A DNA stretch of 64,000 bases from Auanema rhodensis (lineage: Eukaryota > Nematoda > Chromadorea > Rhabditida > Rhabditidae), in NCBI GenBank assembly GCA_964057225.1, contig OZ059898.1, forward strand, positions 17,833,267 to 17,897,266, given 5' to 3'. Within the stretch, counting starts at the first letter, position 1. The number at the start of each line of letters is the position of its first letter. Both the position numbers and the translations under genes were made by a program. Below the pieces are notes generated by a model. The model had not been told where the DNA came from. It did not search any database and saw only the letters and a program-made list of their open reading frames with translations. This document shows positions 48,505 to 63,000 of the stretch, in pieces.

Positions 48505-51312
48505 TTGAAAAATGATGCATTAGTGTTTTTTGAGTTTCCATGTACACTCAACATTGCTTCCAAAAATATTTTGACAAAAATTTTTTCGAAAAATTTCAAA
48601 ATAATTTCGCAAAAAGTAGATGTTTTTAGATTTTTTTTTTCAAGGCAAAGACGATGGACAATGTTATTCAACGAAAAAATTAATTCTTCAGGGTGAAAAT
48701 CGAGGATATAAGTGTGAGCTTATATCAGTTGATATCTCGGTGCATTTTCAAGCTAGCGCAAATCTAATAACACAGATCGACGCAGCTTAAAAATCCGCAT
48801 CGAATGCACTATACTACATTGAGAAACGCTTGATACAAAAATTAGTTATGATCGTTTGAAAAATGATGCATTAGTGTTTTTTGAGTTTCCATGTACACTC
48901 AACATTGCTTCCAAAAACATTTTGACAAAAATTTTTTCGAAAAATTTCAAAATAATTTCGCAAAAAGTAAATGTTTTTAGATTTCTTTTTTCAAGGCAAA
49001 GACGATGGACGATGTTATTCAACAAAAAAATTAATTCTTCAGGGTGAAAATCGAGGATATAAGTGTGAACTTATATCAGTTGATATCTCGGTGCATTTTT
49101 AAGCTAGCGCAAATCTGATAACACAGATCGACGCAGCTTAAAAATCCGCATCGAATGCACTATACTACATTGAGAAACGCTTGATACAAAAATTAGTTAT
49201 GATCGTTTGAAAAATGATGCATTAGTGTATTTTGAGTTTCCATGTACACTCAACATTGCTTCCAAAAACATTTTGACAAACATTTTTCCGAAAAATTTCA
49301 AAATAATTTCGCAAAAAGTAGATGTTTATCAATTTTATTTTTCAAGGCTAAGACGATGGACAATGTTATTCAACGAAAAATTTAATTCTTCAGGGTGAAA
49401 ATCGAGGATATAAGTGTGAACTTATATCAGTTGATATCTCGGTGCATTTTTAAGCTAGCGCAAATCTGATAACACAGATCGACGCAGCTTAAAATTCTGC
49501 ATCGAATGCACTATACTACATTGAGAAACGCTTAATACAAAAATTAGTTATGATCGTTTGGAAAATGATGCATTAGTGTTTTTTGAGTTTCCATGTACAC
49601 TCAACATTGCTTCCAAAAACATTTTGACAAAAATTTTTTCGAAAAATTTCAAAATAATTTCGCAAAAAGTAGATGTTTTTAGATTTTTTTTTTCAAGGCA
49701 AAGACGATGGACAATGTTATTCAACGAAAAAATTAATTCTTCAGGGTGAAAATCGAGGATATAAGTGTGAGCTTATATCAGTTGATATCTCGGTGCATTT
49801 TCAAGCTAGCGCAAATCTAATAACACAGATCGACGCAGCTTAAAAATCCGCATCGAATGCACTATACTACATTGAGAAACGCTTGATACAAAAATTAGTT
49901 ATGATCGTTTGAAAAATGATGCATTAGTGTTTTTTGAGTTTCCATGTACACTCAACATTGCTTCCAAAAACATTTTGACAAAAATTTTTTCGAAAAATTT
50001 CAAAATAATTTCGCAAAAAGTAAATGTTTTTAGATTTCTTTTTTCAAGGCAAAGACGATGGACGATGTTATTCAACAAAAAAATTAATTCTTCAGGGTGA
50101 AAATCGAGGATATAAGTGTGAGCTTATATCAGTTGATATCTCGGTGCATTTTCAAGCTAGCGCAAATCTAATAACACAGATCGACGCAGCTTAAAAATCC
50201 GCATCGAATGCACTATACTACATTGAGAAACGCTTGATACAAAAATTAGTTATGATCGTTTGGAAAATGATGCATTAGTGTATGTTGAGTTTCCATGTAC
50301 ACTCAACATTGCTTCCAAAAACATTTTGACAAAAATTTTTTCGAAAAATTTCAAAATAATTTCGCAAAAAGTAGATGTTTTTCAATTTTATTTTTCAAGG
50401 CAAAGACGATGGACAATGTTATTCAACGAAAAATTTAATTCTTCAGGGTGAAAATCGAGGATATAAGTGTGAACTTATATCAGTTGATATCTCGGTGCAT
50501 TTTTAAGCTAGCGCAAATCTGATAACACAGATCGACGCAGCTTAAAATTCTGCATCGAATGCACTATACTACATTGAGAAACGCTTAATACAAAAGTTAG
50601 TTATGATCGTTTGGAAAATGATGCATTAGTGTATGTTGAGTTTCCATGTACACTCAACATTGCTTCCAAAAACATTTTGACAAAAATTTTTTCGAAAAAT
50701 TTCAGAATAATTTAGCAAAAAGTAGATGTTTTTAAATTTTTTTTTTCAAGGCAAAGACGATGGACAATGTTATTCAACGAAAAAATTAATTCTTCAGGGT
50801 GAAAATCGAGGATATAAGTGTGAACTTATATCAGTTGATATCTCGGTGCATTTTTAAGCTAGCGCAAATCTGATAACACAGATCGACGCAGCTTAAAAAT
50901 CCGCATCGAATGCACTATACTACATTGAGAAACGCTTAATACAAAAATTTGTTATGATCGTTTGGAAAATGATGCATTAGTGTATGTTGAGTTTCCATGT
51001 ACACTCAACATTGCTTCCAAAAACATTTTGACAAAAATTTTTTCGTAAAATTTCAAAATAATTTCGCAAAAAGTAAATGTTTTTAAATTTTTTTTTTCAA
51101 GGCAAAGACGATGGACAATGTTATTCAACGAAAAAATTAATTCTTCAGGGTGAAAATCGAGGATATAAGTGTGAACTTATATCAGTTGATATCTCGGTGC
51201 ATTTTTAAGCTAGCGCAAATCTGATAACACAGATCGACGCAGCTTAAAAATCCGCATCGAATGCACTATACTACATTGAGAAACGCTTAATACAAAAATT
51301 TGTTATGATCGT
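48505..51312 (+). repeat. 8-mer HOR, complete copy 3 (A-H), 2808 bp
   Basis: All eight types repeat in order at 48505, 48856, 49207, 49558, 49909, 50260, 50611 and 50962. Markers agree with 43942-46749, including AAAAGTTAG before G and TTCGTAAAATTTC in H. Length is again exactly 2808 bp. Confidence 0.88.
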
Positions 51313-52014
51313 TTGGAAAATGATGCATTAGTGTATGTTGAGTTTCCATGTACACTCAACATTGCTTCCAAAAACATTTTGACAAAAATTTTTTCGTAAA
51401 ATTTCAAAATAATTTCGCAAAAAGTAAATGTTTTTAGATTTCTTTTTTCAAGGCAAAGACGATGGACGATGTTATTCAACAAAAAAATTAATTCTTCAGG
51501 GTGAAAATCGAGGATATAAGTGTGAACTTATATCAGTTGATATCTCGGTGCACTTTTAAGCTAGCGCAAATCTGATAACACAGATCGACGCAGCTTAAAA
51601 ATCAGCATCGAATGCACTATACTACATTGAGAAACGCTTAATACAAAAATTAGTTATGATCGTTTGGAAAATGATGCATTAGTGTATGTTGAGTTTCCAT
51701 GTACACTCAACATTGCTTCCAAAAACATTTTGACAAAAATTTTTTCGAAAAATTTCAGAATAATTTAGCAAAAAGTAGATGTTTTTAGATTTTTTTTTTC
51801 AAGGCAAAGACGATGGACAATGTTATTCAACGAAAAAATTAATTCTTCAGGGTGAAAATCGAGGATATAAGTGTGAGCTTATATCGGTTGATATCTCGGT
51901 GCATTTTTACGCTAGCGCAAATCTAATAACACAGATCGACGCAGCTTAAAAATCCGCATCGAATGCACTATACTACATTGAGAAACGCTTGATACAAAAA
52001 TTAGTTATGATCGT
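51313..52014 (+). repeat. Two extra monomers after the third HOR copy
   Basis: 51313 has H-like TTCGTAAAATTTC joined to the B-like 3' half (TTTCTTTTTTC, GACGATGTTATTCAACAAAA), and GTGCACTTTT with ATCAGCATCG at its end. 51664 is the TTTAGCAA/ATCGGTTGAT/CGCTAGCG class that also precedes the A unit at 43942. Confidence 0.78.
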
Positions 52015-53067
52015 TTGAAAAATGATGCATTAGTGTTTTTTGAGTTTCCATGTACACTCAACATTGCTTCCAAAAATATTTTGACAAAAATTTTTTCGAA
52101 AAATTTCAAAATAATTTCGCAAAAAGTAGATGTTTTTAGATTTTTTTTTTCAAGGCAAAGACGATGGACAATGTTATTCAACGAAAAAATTAATTCTTCA
52201 GGGTGAAAATCGAGGATATAAGTGTGAGCTTATATCAGTTGATATCTCGGTGCATTTTCAAGCTAGCGCAAATCTAATAACACAGATCGACGCAGCTTAA
52301 AAATCCGCATCGAATGCACTATACTACATTGAGAAACGCTTGATACAAAAATTAGTTATGATCGTTTGAAAAATGATGCATTAGTGTTTTTTGAGTTTCC
52401 ATGTACACTCAACATTGCTTCCAAAAACATTTTGACAAAAATTTTTTCGAAAAATTTCAAAATAATTTCGCAAAAAGTAAATGTTTTTAGATTTCTTTTT
52501 TCAAGGCAAAGACGATGGACGATGTTATTCAACAAAAAAATTAATTCTTCAGGGTGAAAATCGAGGATATAAGTGTGAACTTATATCAGTTGATATCTCG
52601 GTGCATTTTTAAGCTAGCGCAAATCTGGTAACACAGATCGACGCAGCTTAAAAATCCGCATCGAATGCACTATACTACATTGAGAAACGCTTGATACAAA
52701 AATTAGTTATGATCGTTTGAAAAATGATGCATTAGTGTATTTTGAGTTTCCATGTACACTCAACATTGCTTCCAAAAACATTTTGACAAACATTTTTCCG
52801 AAAAATTTCAAAATAATTTAGCAAAAAGTAGATGTTTTTAGATTTTTTTTTTCAAGGCAAAGACGATGGACAATGTTATTCAACGAAAAAATTAATTCTT
52901 CAGGGTGAAAATCGAGGATATAAGTGTGAGCTTATATCGGTTGATATCTCGGTGCATTTTTACGCTAGCGCAAATCTAATAACACAGATCGACGCAGCTT
53001 AAAAATCCGCATCGAATGCACTATACTACATTGAGAAACGCTTGATACAAAAATTAGTTATGATCGT
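52015..53067 (+). repeat. Short HOR fragment A-B plus chimeric monomer
   Basis: A (52015) and B (52366) are followed by a chimeric unit at 52717. That unit begins ACAAACATTTTTCCG like type C and switches to TTTAGCAA, ATCGGTTGAT and CGCTAGCG. Unlike the chimera at 48154 it keeps TTTCAAAATAATTT before the switch, so its crossover lies further 3'. A private CTGGTAACAC occurs near 52627. Confidence 0.8.
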
Positions 53068-55875
53068 TTGAAAAATGATGCATTAGTGTTTTTTGAGTTT
53101 CCATGTACACTCAACATTGCTTCCAAAAATATTTTGACAAAAATTTTTTCGAAAAATTTCAAAATAATTTCGCAAAAAGTAGATGTTTTTAGATTTTTTT
53201 TTTCAAGGCAAAGACGATGGACAATGTTATTCAACGAAAAAATTAATTCTTCAGGGTGAAAATCGAGGATATAAGTGTGAGCTTATATCAGTTGATATCT
53301 CGGTGCATTTTCAAGCTAGCGCAAATCTAATAACACAGATCGACGCAGCTTAAAAATCCGCATCGAATGCACTATACTACATTGAGAAACGCTTGATACA
53401 AAAATTAGTTATGATCGTTTGAAAAATGATGCATTAGTGTTTTTTGAGTTTCCATGTACACTCAACATTGCTTCCAAAAACATTTTGACAAAAATTTTTT
53501 CGAAAAATTTCAAAATAATTTCGCAAAAAGTAGATGTTTTTAGATTTTTTTTTTCAAGGCAAAGACGATGGACAATGTTATTCAACGAAAAAATTAATTC
53601 TTCAGGGTGAAAATCGAGGATATAAGTGTGAACTTATATCAGTTGATATCTCGGTGCATTTTTAAGCTAGCGCAAATCTGATAACACAGATCGACGCAGC
53701 TTAAAAATCCGCATCGAATGCACTATACTACATTGAGAAACGCTTGATACAAAAATTAGTTATGATCGTTTGAAAAATGATGCATTAGTGTATTTTGAGT
53801 TTCCATGTACACTCAACATTGCTTCCAAAAACATTTTGACAAACATTTTTCCGAAAAATTTCAAAATAATTTCGCAAAAAGTAGATGTTTATCAATTTTA
53901 TTTTTCAAGGCTAAGACGATGGACAATGTTATTCAACGAAAAATTTAATTCTTCAGGGTGAAAATCGAGGATATAAGTGTGAACTTATATCAGTTGATAT
54001 CTCGGTGCATTTTTAAGCTAGCGCAAATCTGATAACACAGATCGACGCAGCTTAAAATTCTGCATCGAATGCACTATACTACATTGAGAAACGCTTAATA
54101 CAAAAATTAGTTATGATCGTTTGGAAAATGATGCATTAGTGTTTTTTGAGTTTCCATGTACACTCAACATTGCTTCCAAAAACATTTTGACAAAAATTTT
54201 TTCGAAAAATTTCAAAATAATTTCGCAAAAAGTAGATGTTTTTAGATTTTTTTTTTCAAGGCAAAGACGATGGACAATGTTATTCAACGAAAAAATTAAT
54301 TCTTCAGGGTGAAAATCGAGGATATAAGTGTGAGCTTATATCAGTTGATATCTCGGTGCATTTTCAAGCTAGCGCAAATCTAATAACACAGATCGACGCA
54401 GCTTAAAAATCCGCATCGAATGCACTATACTACATTGAGAAACGCTTGATACAAAAATTAGTTATGATCGTTTGAAAAATGATGCATTAGTGTTTTTTGA
54501 GTTTCCATGTACACTCAACATTGCTTCCAAAAACATTTTGACAAAAATTTTTTCGAAAAATTTCAAAATAATTTCGCAAAAAGTAAATGTTTTTAGATTT
54601 CTTTTTTCAAGGCAAAGACGATGGACGATGTTATTCAACAAAAAAATTAATTCTTCAGGGTGAAAATCGAGGATATAAGTGTGAGCTTATATCAGTTGAT
54701 ATCTCGGTGCATTTTCAAGCTAGCGCAAATCTAATAACACAGATCGACGCAGCTTAAAAATCCGCATCGAATGCACTATACTACATTGAGAAACGCTTGA
54801 TACAAAAATTAGTTATGATCGTTTGGAAAATGATGCATTAGTGTATGTTGAGTTTCCATGTACACTCAACATTGCTTCCAAAAACATTTTGACAAAAATT
54901 TTTTCGAAAAATTTCAAAATAATTTCGCAAAAAGTAGATGTTTTTCAATTTTATTTTTCAAGGCAAAGACGATGGACAATGTTATTCAACGAAAAATTTA
55001 ATTCTTCAGGGTGAAAATCGAGGATATAAGTGTGAACTTATATCAGTTGATATCTCGGTGCATTTTTAAGCTAGCGCAAATCTGATAACACAGATCGACG
55101 CAGCTTAAAATTCTGCATCGAATGCACTATACTACATTGAGAAACGCTTAATACAAAAGTTAGTTATGATCGTTTGGAAAATGATGCATTAGTGTATGTT
55201 GAGTTTCCATGTACACTCAACATTGCTTCCAAAAACATTTTGACAAAAATTTTTTCGAAAAATTTCAGAATAATTTAGCAAAAAGTAGATGTTTTTAAAT
55301 TTTTTTTTTCAAGGCAAAGACGATGGACAATGTTATTCAACGAAAAAATTAATTCTTCAGGGTGAAAATCGAGGATATAAGTGTGAACTTATATCAGTTG
55401 ATATCTCGGTGCATTTTTAAGCTAGCGCAAATCTGATAACACAGATCGACGCAGCTTAAAAATCCGCATCGAATGCACTATACTACATTGAGAAACGCTT
55501 AATACAAAAATTTGTTATGATCGTTTGGAAAATGATGCATTAGTGTATGTTGAGTTTCCATGTACACTCAACATTGCTTCCAAAAACATTTTGACAAAAA
55601 TTTTTTCGTAAAATTTCAAAATAATTTCGCAAAAAGTAAATGTTTTTAAATTTTTTTTTTCAAGGCAAAGACGATGGACAATGTTATTCAACGAAAAAAT
55701 TAATTCTTCAGGGTGAAAATCGAGGATATAAGTGTGAACTTATATCAGTTGATATCTCGGTGCATTTTTAAGCTAGCGCAAATCTGATAACACAGATCGA
55801 CGCAGCTTAAAAATCAGCATCGAATGCACTATACTACATTGAAAAACGCTTTATACAAAATTTAGTTATGATCGT
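53068..55875 (+). repeat. 8-mer HOR, copy with B replaced by an A-like monomer
   Basis: Eight units at 53068, 53419, 53770, 54121, 54472, 54823, 55174 and 55525. Positions 1 and 3-8 match A and C-H. Position 2 (53419) has the A-like AGTAGATG and GACAATG body instead of B's AAGTAAATG and CAACAAAA, but its 3' end (GTGAAC, TTTTTAAGC) resembles B. It could be a conversion tract. Confidence 0.82.
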
Positions 55876-58332
55876 TTGAAAAATGATGCATTAGTGTTTT
55901 TTGAGTTTCCATGTACACTCAACATTGCTTCCAAAAACATTTTGACAAAAATTTTTTCGAAAAATTTCAAAATAATTTCGCAAAAAGTAAATGTTTTTAG
56001 ATTTCTTTTTTCAAGGCAAAGACGATGGACGATGTTATTCAACAAAAAAATTAATTCTTCAGGGTGAAAATCGAGGATATAAGTGTGAACTTATATCAGT
56101 TGATATCTCGGTGCATTTTTAAGCTAGCGCAAATCTGATAACACAGATCGACGCAGCTTAAAAATCCGCATCGAATGCACTATACTACATTGAGAAACGC
56201 TTGATACAAAAATTAGTTATGATCGTTTGAAAAATGATGCATTAGTGTATTTTGAGTTTCCATGTACACTCAACATTGCTTCCAAAAACATTTTGACAAA
56301 CATTTTTCCGAAAAATTTCAAAATAATTTCGCAAAAAGTAGATGTTTATCAATTTTATTTTTCAAGGCTAAGACGATGGACAATGTTATTCAACGAAAAA
56401 TTTAATTCTTCAGGGTGAAAATCGAGGATATAAGTGTGAACTTATATCAGTTGATATCTCGGTGCATTTTTAAGCTAGCGCAAATCTGATAACACAGATC
56501 GACGCAGCTTAAAATTCTGCATCGAATGCACTATACTACATTGAGAAACGCTTAATACAAAAATTAGTTATGATCGTTTGGAAAATGATGCATTAGTGTT
56601 TTTTGAGTTTCCATGTACACTCAACATTGCTTCCAAAAACATTTTGACAAAAATTTTTTCGAAAAATTTCAAAATAATTTCGCAAAAAGTAGATGTTTTT
56701 AGATTTTTTTTTTCAAGGCAAAGACGATGGACAATGTTATTCAACGAAAAAATTAATTCTTCAGGGTGAAAATCGAGGATATAAGTGTGAGCTTATATCA
56801 GTTGATATCTCGGTGCATTTTCAAGCTAGCGCAAATCTAATAACACAGATCGACGCAGCTTAAAAATCCGCATCGAATGCACTATACTACATTGAGAAAC
56901 GCTTGATACAAAAATTAGTTATGATCGTTTGAAAAATGATGCATTAGTGTTTTTTGAGTTTCCATGTACACTCAACATTGCTTCCAAAAACATTTTGACA
57001 AAAATTTTTTCGAAAAATTTCAAAATAATTTCGCAAAAAGTAAATGTTTTTAGATTTCTTTTTTCAAGGCAAAGACGATGGACGATGTTATTCAACAAAA
57101 AAATTAATTCTTCAGGGTGAAAATCGAGGATATAAGTGTGAGCTTATATCAGTTGATATCTCGGTGCATTTTCAAGCTAGCGCAAATCTAATAACACAGA
57201 TCGACGCAGCTTAAAAATCCGCATCGAATGCACTATACTACATTGAGAAACGCTTGATACAAAAATTAGTTATGATCGTTTGGAAAATGATGCATTAGTG
57301 TATGTTGAGTTTCCATGTACACTCAACATTGCTTCCAAAAACATTTTGACAAAAATTTTTTCGAAAAATTTCAAAATAATTTCGCAAAAAGTAGATGTTT
57401 TTCAATTTTATTTTTCAAGGCAAAGACGATGGACAATGTTATTCAACGAAAAATTTAATTCTTCAGGGTGAAAATCGAGGATATAAGTGTGAACTTATAT
57501 CAGTTGATATCTCGGTGCATTTTTAAGCTAGCGCAAATCTGATAACACAGATCGACGCAGCTTAAAATTCTGCATCGAATGCACTATACTACATTGAGAA
57601 ACGCTTAATACAAAAGTTAGTTATGATCGTTTGGAAAATGATGCATTAGTGTATGTTGAGTTTCCATGTACACTCAACATTGCTTCCAAAAACATTTTGA
57701 CAAAAATTTTTTCGAAAAATTTCAGAATAATTTAGCAAAAAGTAGATGTTTTTAAATTTTTTTTTTCAAGGCAAAGACGATGGACAATGTTATTCAACGA
57801 AAAAATTAATTCTTCAGGGTGAAAATCGAGGATATAAGTGTGAACTTATATCAGTTGATATCTCGGTGCATTTTTAAGCTAGCGCAAATCTGATAACACA
57901 GATCGACGCAGCTTAAAAATCCGCATCGAATGCACTATACTACATTGAGAAACGCTTAATACAAAAATTTGTTATGATCGTTTGGAAAATGATGCATTAG
58001 TGTATGTTGAGTTTCCATGTACACTCAACATTGCTTCCAAAAACATTTTGACAAAAATTTTTTCGTAAAATTTCAAAATAATTTCGCAAAAAGTAAATGT
58101 TTTTAAATTTTTTTTTTCAAGGCAAAGACGATGGACAATGTTATTCAACGAAAAAATTAATTCTTCAGGGTGAAAATCGAGGATATAAGTGTGAACTTAT
58201 ATCAGTTGATATCTCGGTGCATTTTTAAGCTAGCGCAAATCTGATAACACAGATCGACGCAGCTTAAAAATCCGCATCGAATGCACTATACTACATTGAG
58301 AAACGCTTAATACAAAAATTTGTTATGATCGT
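55876..58332 (+). repeat. HOR copy lacking A (B-H), 2457 bp
   Basis: Seven units at 55876, 56227, 56578, 56929, 57280, 57631 and 57982 match B-H. Just before it, the tail reads ATTGAAAAACGC and TTTATACAAAATTTAG (near 55840-55865), a private sequence near the join where the A unit is missing. Confidence 0.82.
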
Positions 58333-60085
58333 TTGGAAAATGATGCATTAGTGTATGTTGAGTTTCCATGTACACTCAACATTGCTTCCAAAAACATTTT
58401 GACAAAAATTTTTTCGTAAAATTTCAAAATAATTTCGCAAAAAGTAAATGTTTTTAGATTTCTTTTTTCAAGGCAAAGACGATGGACGATGTTATTCAAC
58501 AAAAAAATTAATTCTTCAGGGTGAAAATCGAGGATATAAGTGTGAACTTATATCAGTTGATATCTCGGTGCATTTTTACGCTAGCGCAAATATGATAACA
58601 CAGATCGACGCAGCTTAAAAATCCGCATCGAATGCACTATACTACATTGAGAAACGCTTGATACAAAAATTAGTTATGATCGTTTGAAAATGATGCATTA
58701 GTGTATTTTGAGTTTCCATGTACACTCAACATTGCTTCCAAAAACATTTTGACAAAAATTTTTTCGAAAAATTTCAAAATAATTTCGCAAAAAGTAGATG
58801 TTTTAAATTTCTTTTTTCAAGGCAAAGACGATGGACAATGTTATTCAACGAATAAATTAATTCTTCAGGGTGAAAATCGAGGATATAAGTGTGAACTTAT
58901 ATCAGTTGATATCTCGGTGCATTTTTAAGCTAGCGCAAATCTGATAACACAGATCGACGCAGCTTAAAAATCCGCATCGAATGCACTATACTACATTGAG
59001 AAACGCTTGATACAAAAATTAGTTATGATCGTTTGGAAAATGATGCATTAGTGTATTTTGAGTTTCCATGTACACTCAACATTGCTTCCAAAAACATTTT
59101 GACAAAAATTTTTTCGAAAAATTTCAGAATAATTTAGCAAAAAGTAGATGTTTTTAAATTTTTTTTTTCAAGGCAAAGACGATGGACAATGTTATTCAAC
59201 GAAAAAATTAATTCTTCAGGGTGAAAATCGAAGATATAAGTGTGAACTTATATCTGTTGATATCTCGGTGCACTTTTAAGCTAGCGCAAATCTGATAACA
59301 CAGATCGACGCAGCTTAAAAATCAGCATCGAATGCACTATACTACATTGAGAAACGCTTAATACAAAAATTAGTTATGATCGTTTGGAAAATGATGCATT
59401 AGTGTATGTTGAGTTTCCATGTACACTCAACATTGCTTCCAAAAACATTTTGACAAAAATTTTTTCGAAAAATTTCAGAATAATTTAGCAAAAAGTAGAT
59501 GTTTTTAGATTTTTTTTTTTAAGGCAAAGACGATGGACGATGTTATTCAACAAAAAAATTAATTCTTCAGGGTGAAAATCGAGGATATAAGTGTGAACTT
59601 ATATCAGTTGATATCTCGGTGCATTTTTACGCTAGCGCAAATATGATAACACAGATCGACGCAGCTTAAAAATCCGCATCGAATGCACTATACTACATTG
59701 AGAAACGCTTAATACAAAAATTTGTTATGATCGTTTGGAAAATGATGCATTAGTGTATGTTGAGTTTCCATGTACACTCAACATTGCTTCCAAAAACATT
59801 TTGACAAAAATTTTTTCGTAAAATTTCAAAATAATTTCGCAAAAAGTAAATGTTTTTAGATTTCCTTTTTCAAGGCAAAGACGATGGACGATGTTATTCA
59901 ACAAAAAAATTAATTCTTCAGGGTGAAAATCGAGGATATAAGTGTGAACTTATATCAGTTGATATCTCGGTGCATTTTTACGCTAGCGCAAATATGATAA
60001 CACAGATCGACGCAGCTTAAAAATCCGCATCGAATGCACTATACTACATTGAGAAACGCTTGATACAAAAATTAGTTATGATCGT
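58333..60085 (+). repeat. End-domain units including a 1402-bp tetramer
   Basis: 58333 matches the H/B hybrid at 51313 but ends with CGCTAGCGCAAATATG. 58684 is a 349-bp monomer with TTTGAAAATG and GATGTTTTAAATTTC (two single-base deletions) and CGAATAAATT. 59033, 59384 and 59735 are TTTAGCAA, TTTTTAAGG and TTCGTAAAATTT classes. The tetramer 58684-60085 is followed by the next 349-bp unit at 60086. Confidence 0.8.
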
Positions 60086-63000
60086 TTGAAAATGATGCAT
60101 TAGTGTATTTTGAGTTTCCATGTACACTCAACATTGCTTCCAAAAACATTTTGACAAAAATTTTTTCGAAAAATTTCAAAATAATTTCGCAAAAAGTAGA
60201 TGTTTTAAATTTCTTTTTTCAAGGCAAAGACGATGGACAATGTTATTCAACGAATAAATTAATTCTTCAGGGTGAAAATCGAGGATATAAGTGTGAACTT
60301 ATATCAGTTGATATCTCGGTGCATTTTTAAGCTAGCGCAAATCTGATAACACAGATCGACGCAGCTTAAAAATCCGCATCGAATGCACTATACTACATTG
60401 AGAAACGCTTGATACAAAAATTAGTTATGATCGTTTGGAAAATGATGCATTAGTGTATTTTGAGTTTCCATGTACACTCAACATTGCTTCCAAAAACATT
60501 TTGACAAAAATTTTTTCGAAAAATTTCAGAATAATTTAGCAAAAAGTAGATGTTTTTAAATTTTTTTTTTCAAGGCAAAGACGATGGACAATGTTATTCA
60601 ACGAAAAAATTAATTCTTCAGGGTGAAAATCGAAGATATAAGTGTGAACTTATATCAGTTGATATCTCGGTGCACTTTTAAGCTAGCGCAAATCTGATAA
60701 CACAGATCGACGCAGCTTAAAAATCAGCATCGAATGCACTATACTACATTGAGAAACGCTTAATACAAAAATTAGTTATGATCGTTTGGAAAATGATGCA
60801 TTAGTGTATGTTGAGTTTCCATGTACACTCAACATTGCTTCCAAAAACATTTTGACAAAAATTTTTTCGAAAAATTTCAGAATAATTTAGCAAAAAGTAG
60901 ATGTTTTTAGATTTTTTTTTTTAAGGCAAAGACGATGGACAATGTTATTCAACGAAAAAATTAATTCTTCAGGGTGAAAATCGAGGATATAAGTGTGAAC
61001 TTATATCAGTTGATATCTCGGTGCATTTTTAAGCTAGCGCAAATCTGATAACACAGATCGACGCAGCTTAAAAATCCGCATCGAATGCACTATACTACAT
61101 TGAGAAACGCTTAATACAAAAATTTGTTATGATCGTTTGGAAAATGATGCATTAGTGTATGTTGAGTTTCCATGTACACTCAACATTGCTTCCAAAAACA
61201 TTTTGACAAAAATTTTTTCGAAAAATTTCAAAATAATTTCGCAAAAAGTAGATGTTTTTAAATTTCTTTTTTCAAGGCAAAGACGATGGACAATGTTATT
61301 CAACGAATAAATTAATTCTTCAGGGTGAAAATCGAGGATATAAGTGTGAACTTATATCAGTTGATATCTCGGTGCATTTTTAAGCTAGCGCAAATCAAAT
61401 AACACAGATCGACGCAGCTTAAAAATCCGCATCGAATGCACTATACTACATTGAGAAAAGCTCAATACAAAAATTAGTTATGATAGTTTGAAAAATGATG
61501 CATTAGTGTATTTTGAGTTTCCATGTACTTTCAGCATTGCTTCCAAAAACATTTTGACAAAAATTTTTTCGAAAAATTTCAAAATAATTTCGCAAAAAGT
61601 AAATGTTTTTAGATTTCTTTTTTCAAGGCAAAGACGATGGACGATGTTATTCAACAAAAAAATTAATTCTTCAGGGTGAAAATCGAGGATATAAGTGTGA
61701 ACTTATATCAGTTGATATCTCGGTGCACTTTTAAGCTAGCGCAAATCTGATAACACAGATCGACGCAGCTTAAAAATCCGCATCGAATGCACTATACTAC
61801 ATTGAGAAACGCTTAATACAAAAATTAGTTATGATCGTTTGGAAAATGATGCATTAGTGTATGTTGAGTTTCCATGTACACTCAACATTGCTTCCAAAAA
61901 CATTTTGACAAAAATTTTTTCGAAAAATTTCAGAATAATTTAGCAAAAAGTAGATGTTTTTAAATTTTTTTTTTCAAGGCAAAGACGATGGACAATGTTA
62001 TTCAACGAAAAAATTAATTCTTCAGGGTGAAAATCGAGGATATAAGTGTGAACTTATATCAGTTGATATCTCGGTGCATTTTTAAGCTAGCGCAAATCTG
62101 ATAACACAGATCGACGCAGCTTAAAAATCCGCATCGAATGCACTATACTACATTGAGAAACGCTTAATACAAAAATTTGTTATGATCGTTTGGAAAATGA
62201 TGCATTAGTGTATGTTGAGTTTCCATGTACACTCAACATTGCTTCCAAAAACATTTTGACAAAAATTTTTTCGTAAAATTTCAAAATAATTTCGCAAAAA
62301 GTAAATGTTTTTAGATTTCTTTTTTCAAGGCAAAGACGATGGACGATGTTATTCAACAAAAAAATTAATTCTTCAGGGTGAAAATCGAGGATATAAGTGT
62401 GAACTTATATCAGTTGATATCTCGGTGCATTTTTACGCTAGCGCAAATATGATAACACAGATCGACGCAGCTTAAAAATCCGCATCGAATGCACTATACT
62501 ACATTGAGAAACGCTTGATACAAAAATTAGTTATGATCGTTTGAAAATGATGCATTAGTGTATTTTGAGTTTCCATGTACACTCAACATTGCTTCCAAAA
62601 ACATTTTGACAAAAATTTTTTCGAAAAATTTCAAAATAATTTCGCAAAAAGTAGATGTTTTAAATTTCTTTTTTCAAGGCAAAGACGATGGACAATGTTA
62701 TTCAACGAATAAATTAATTCTTCAGGGTGAAAATCGAGGATATAAGTGTGAACTTATATCAGTTGATATCTCGGTGCATTTTTAAGCTAGCGCAAATCTG
62801 ATAACACAGATCGACGCAGCTTAAAAATCAGCATCGAATGCACTATACTACATTGAGAAACGCTTAATACAAAAATTAGTTATGATCGTTTGGAAAATGA
62901 TGCATTAGTGTATGTTGAGTTTCCATGTACACTCAACATTGCTTCCAAAAACATTTTGACAAAAATTTTTTCGAAAAATTTCAGAATAATTTAGCAAAAA

